From Dechloromonas agitata is5 (lineage in GTDB: Bacteria; Pseudomonadota; Gammaproteobacteria; Burkholderiales; Rhodocyclaceae), in the NCBI RefSeq assembly GCF_000519045.1, contig NZ_KI912532.1, positions 3,525,867 to 3,589,866 of the forward strand: a stretch of DNA of 64,000 nt, in the 5' to 3' direction. A program made the translations under genes and the position numbers. Every line of letters begins with the position of its first letter. The stretch's first letter is position 1. Below the pieces are notes generated by a model. That model saw nothing but the letters and a program-made list of their open reading frames with translations. It had not been told where the DNA came from and did not search any database. This document shows positions 63,420 to 64,000 of the stretch, piece by piece.

Positions 63420-64000
63420 CTATCGAATCTGGGCGAGCAGGCTGGCGCCCTGCACCACCACCCGCTCACCGGCTTGCAGACCGCCGGTCACCAGCACGCG
63501 CACGCCATCCAGCGGCTCGCTGCGCACCACGCGCGCCGTGAAACGCTCGGGCGCCGTCTTGACCCAGACAACGACCTGGTTTGCCGTATTGCGTGTCAAC
63601 GCCGAGGCCGGCACGGGCAAGCCCTGGACAGTCGACTTAAGGCGCACCTGCACCTTGACCGGCTGGCCGAGCGGTAAGGTGAGGCCGGCACCGGCCGCAT
63701 GGTTTTCGAAAATCAGCGGCAAGGCCTGTTCCCGCAGGCGGCGCGGCGCCCCGACGTAACTCAGCGGCACCGCCTGGTCGCCGACCGCCACCGTCGCCGA
63801 CGCGATCTGGTCGAGCGGAATGGGGTCGAAGGCGGTAGCTTCAATATGCAGGCTGTCCGGGTCGATGACCTCGAAGATCAATTCCTTCGGTTCGACCACC
63901 TGGCCGACCATGGCATTGCTCGCCGCCAGCACGCCGCCGACCGGCGCAACCAGCGCCTCACGCCCCGACAGACCACCGCCAACTGCACCCAGCCGGCCCT
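63420..64000 (-). CDS. RND efflux periplasmic adaptor (C-terminal part; 5' end outside window)
   Basis: This is about 193 C-terminal residues of a membrane-fusion protein, open through the right window edge. Visible parts are the end of the lipoyl-like domain (REALVAPVGGVLAASNAMVG), the beta-barrel domain (KELIFEVIDPDSLHIEATAF, GQPVKVQVRLKSTVQGLPVP) and the membrane-proximal end (NQVVVWVKTAPERFTARVVR, GLQAGERVVVQGASLLAQIR). It pairs with the pump gene 9 bp downstream. An outer-membrane channel gene may lie beyond the window. Confidence 0.9.
   Translation of the reverse strand, partial: GRLGAVGGGLSGREALVAPVGGVLAASNAMVGQVVEPKELIFEVIDPDSLHIEATAFDPIPLDQIASATVAVGDQAVPLSYVGAPRRLREQALPLIFENHAAGAGLTLPLGQPVKVQVRLKSTVQGLPVPASALTRNTANQVVVWVKTAPERFTARVVRSEPLDGVRVLVTGGLQAGERVVVQGASLLAQIR

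Overview
The window looks like the chromosome of a denitrifying betaproteobacterium, most likely a Rhodocyclales member of the Dechloromonas/Azonexus type. The evidence is high GC, a cd1-type nitrite reductase (nirS) with its heme d1 genes, a cNor-type nitric oxide reductase cluster, paired cyanophycin synthetases, PPi-dependent phosphofructokinase next to a proton-pumping pyrophosphatase, and housekeeping gene order typical of the group. I see no rRNA, insertion sequence, prophage or CRISPR array. There is one tRNA gene (Leu, anticodon CAA). No gap between genes exceeds 300 bases.

Layout. 1-6.4 kb: the end of a HAD hydrolase gene, an MscS channel fused to a cyclic-nucleotide-binding domain, then pcnB-folK-DUF486-panB-panC and panD (poly(A) polymerase, folate and pantothenate synthesis). 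6.4-13.2 kb: a conserved hypothetical, an NYN-domain RNA-metabolism protein, and pyruvate:ferredoxin oxidoreductase (nifJ) with a dihydroorotate-dehydrogenase-like partner. 13.2-20.9 kb: the nitric oxide reductase region norCB, norEF, norQ, an unnamed membrane protein, a NosR/NapH-like polyferredoxin, norD and a Crp/Fnr-family regulator. 21-28.1 kb (minus strand): exbB-exbD-lpxK-Trm112-kdsB followed by adk-pfp-hppA, which joins envelope biogenesis to a pyrophosphate-based energy module. 28.4-35.6 kb: xseA, sodB, an ABC-F ATPase, a BLUF photoreceptor, ubiC, DUF192, rluE and an LEA-type lipoprotein.

35.6-38.3 kb (minus): nirN and nirJ, a detached part of the heme d1 pathway with its own Fnr-type box. 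38.5-46.2 kb (plus): a cyanophycin locus with an ABC exporter that has an unusual N-terminus, a DUF1854 protein, and two cyanophycin synthetases. 46.3-50.4 kb: a cytochrome c peroxidase gene interrupted by an in-frame TGA, followed by a large sensor GGDEF/EAL protein. 50.4-56.8 kb (minus): nirS, an ethylbenzene-dehydrogenase-type cytochrome, a cupredoxin, nirC, nirF, fused nirDL, nirG and nirH. The nirE homologue diverges from nirS. 57.8-64 kb: a small secreted protein, tRNA-Leu, queA, then a minus-strand metal-efflux set (DUF411, small periplasmic protein, RND pump, and an adaptor cut off by the window edge).

How it works together. The nir genes reduce nitrite to NO and build heme d1; the nor genes remove the NO. 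Fnr/Dnr-type palindromes lie upstream of nirS, nirJ and norC, and the Crp/Fnr regulator at 20.2 kb is the obvious candidate to bind them. All protein assignments come from reading translated sequence and recalled family motifs; no database search was run.
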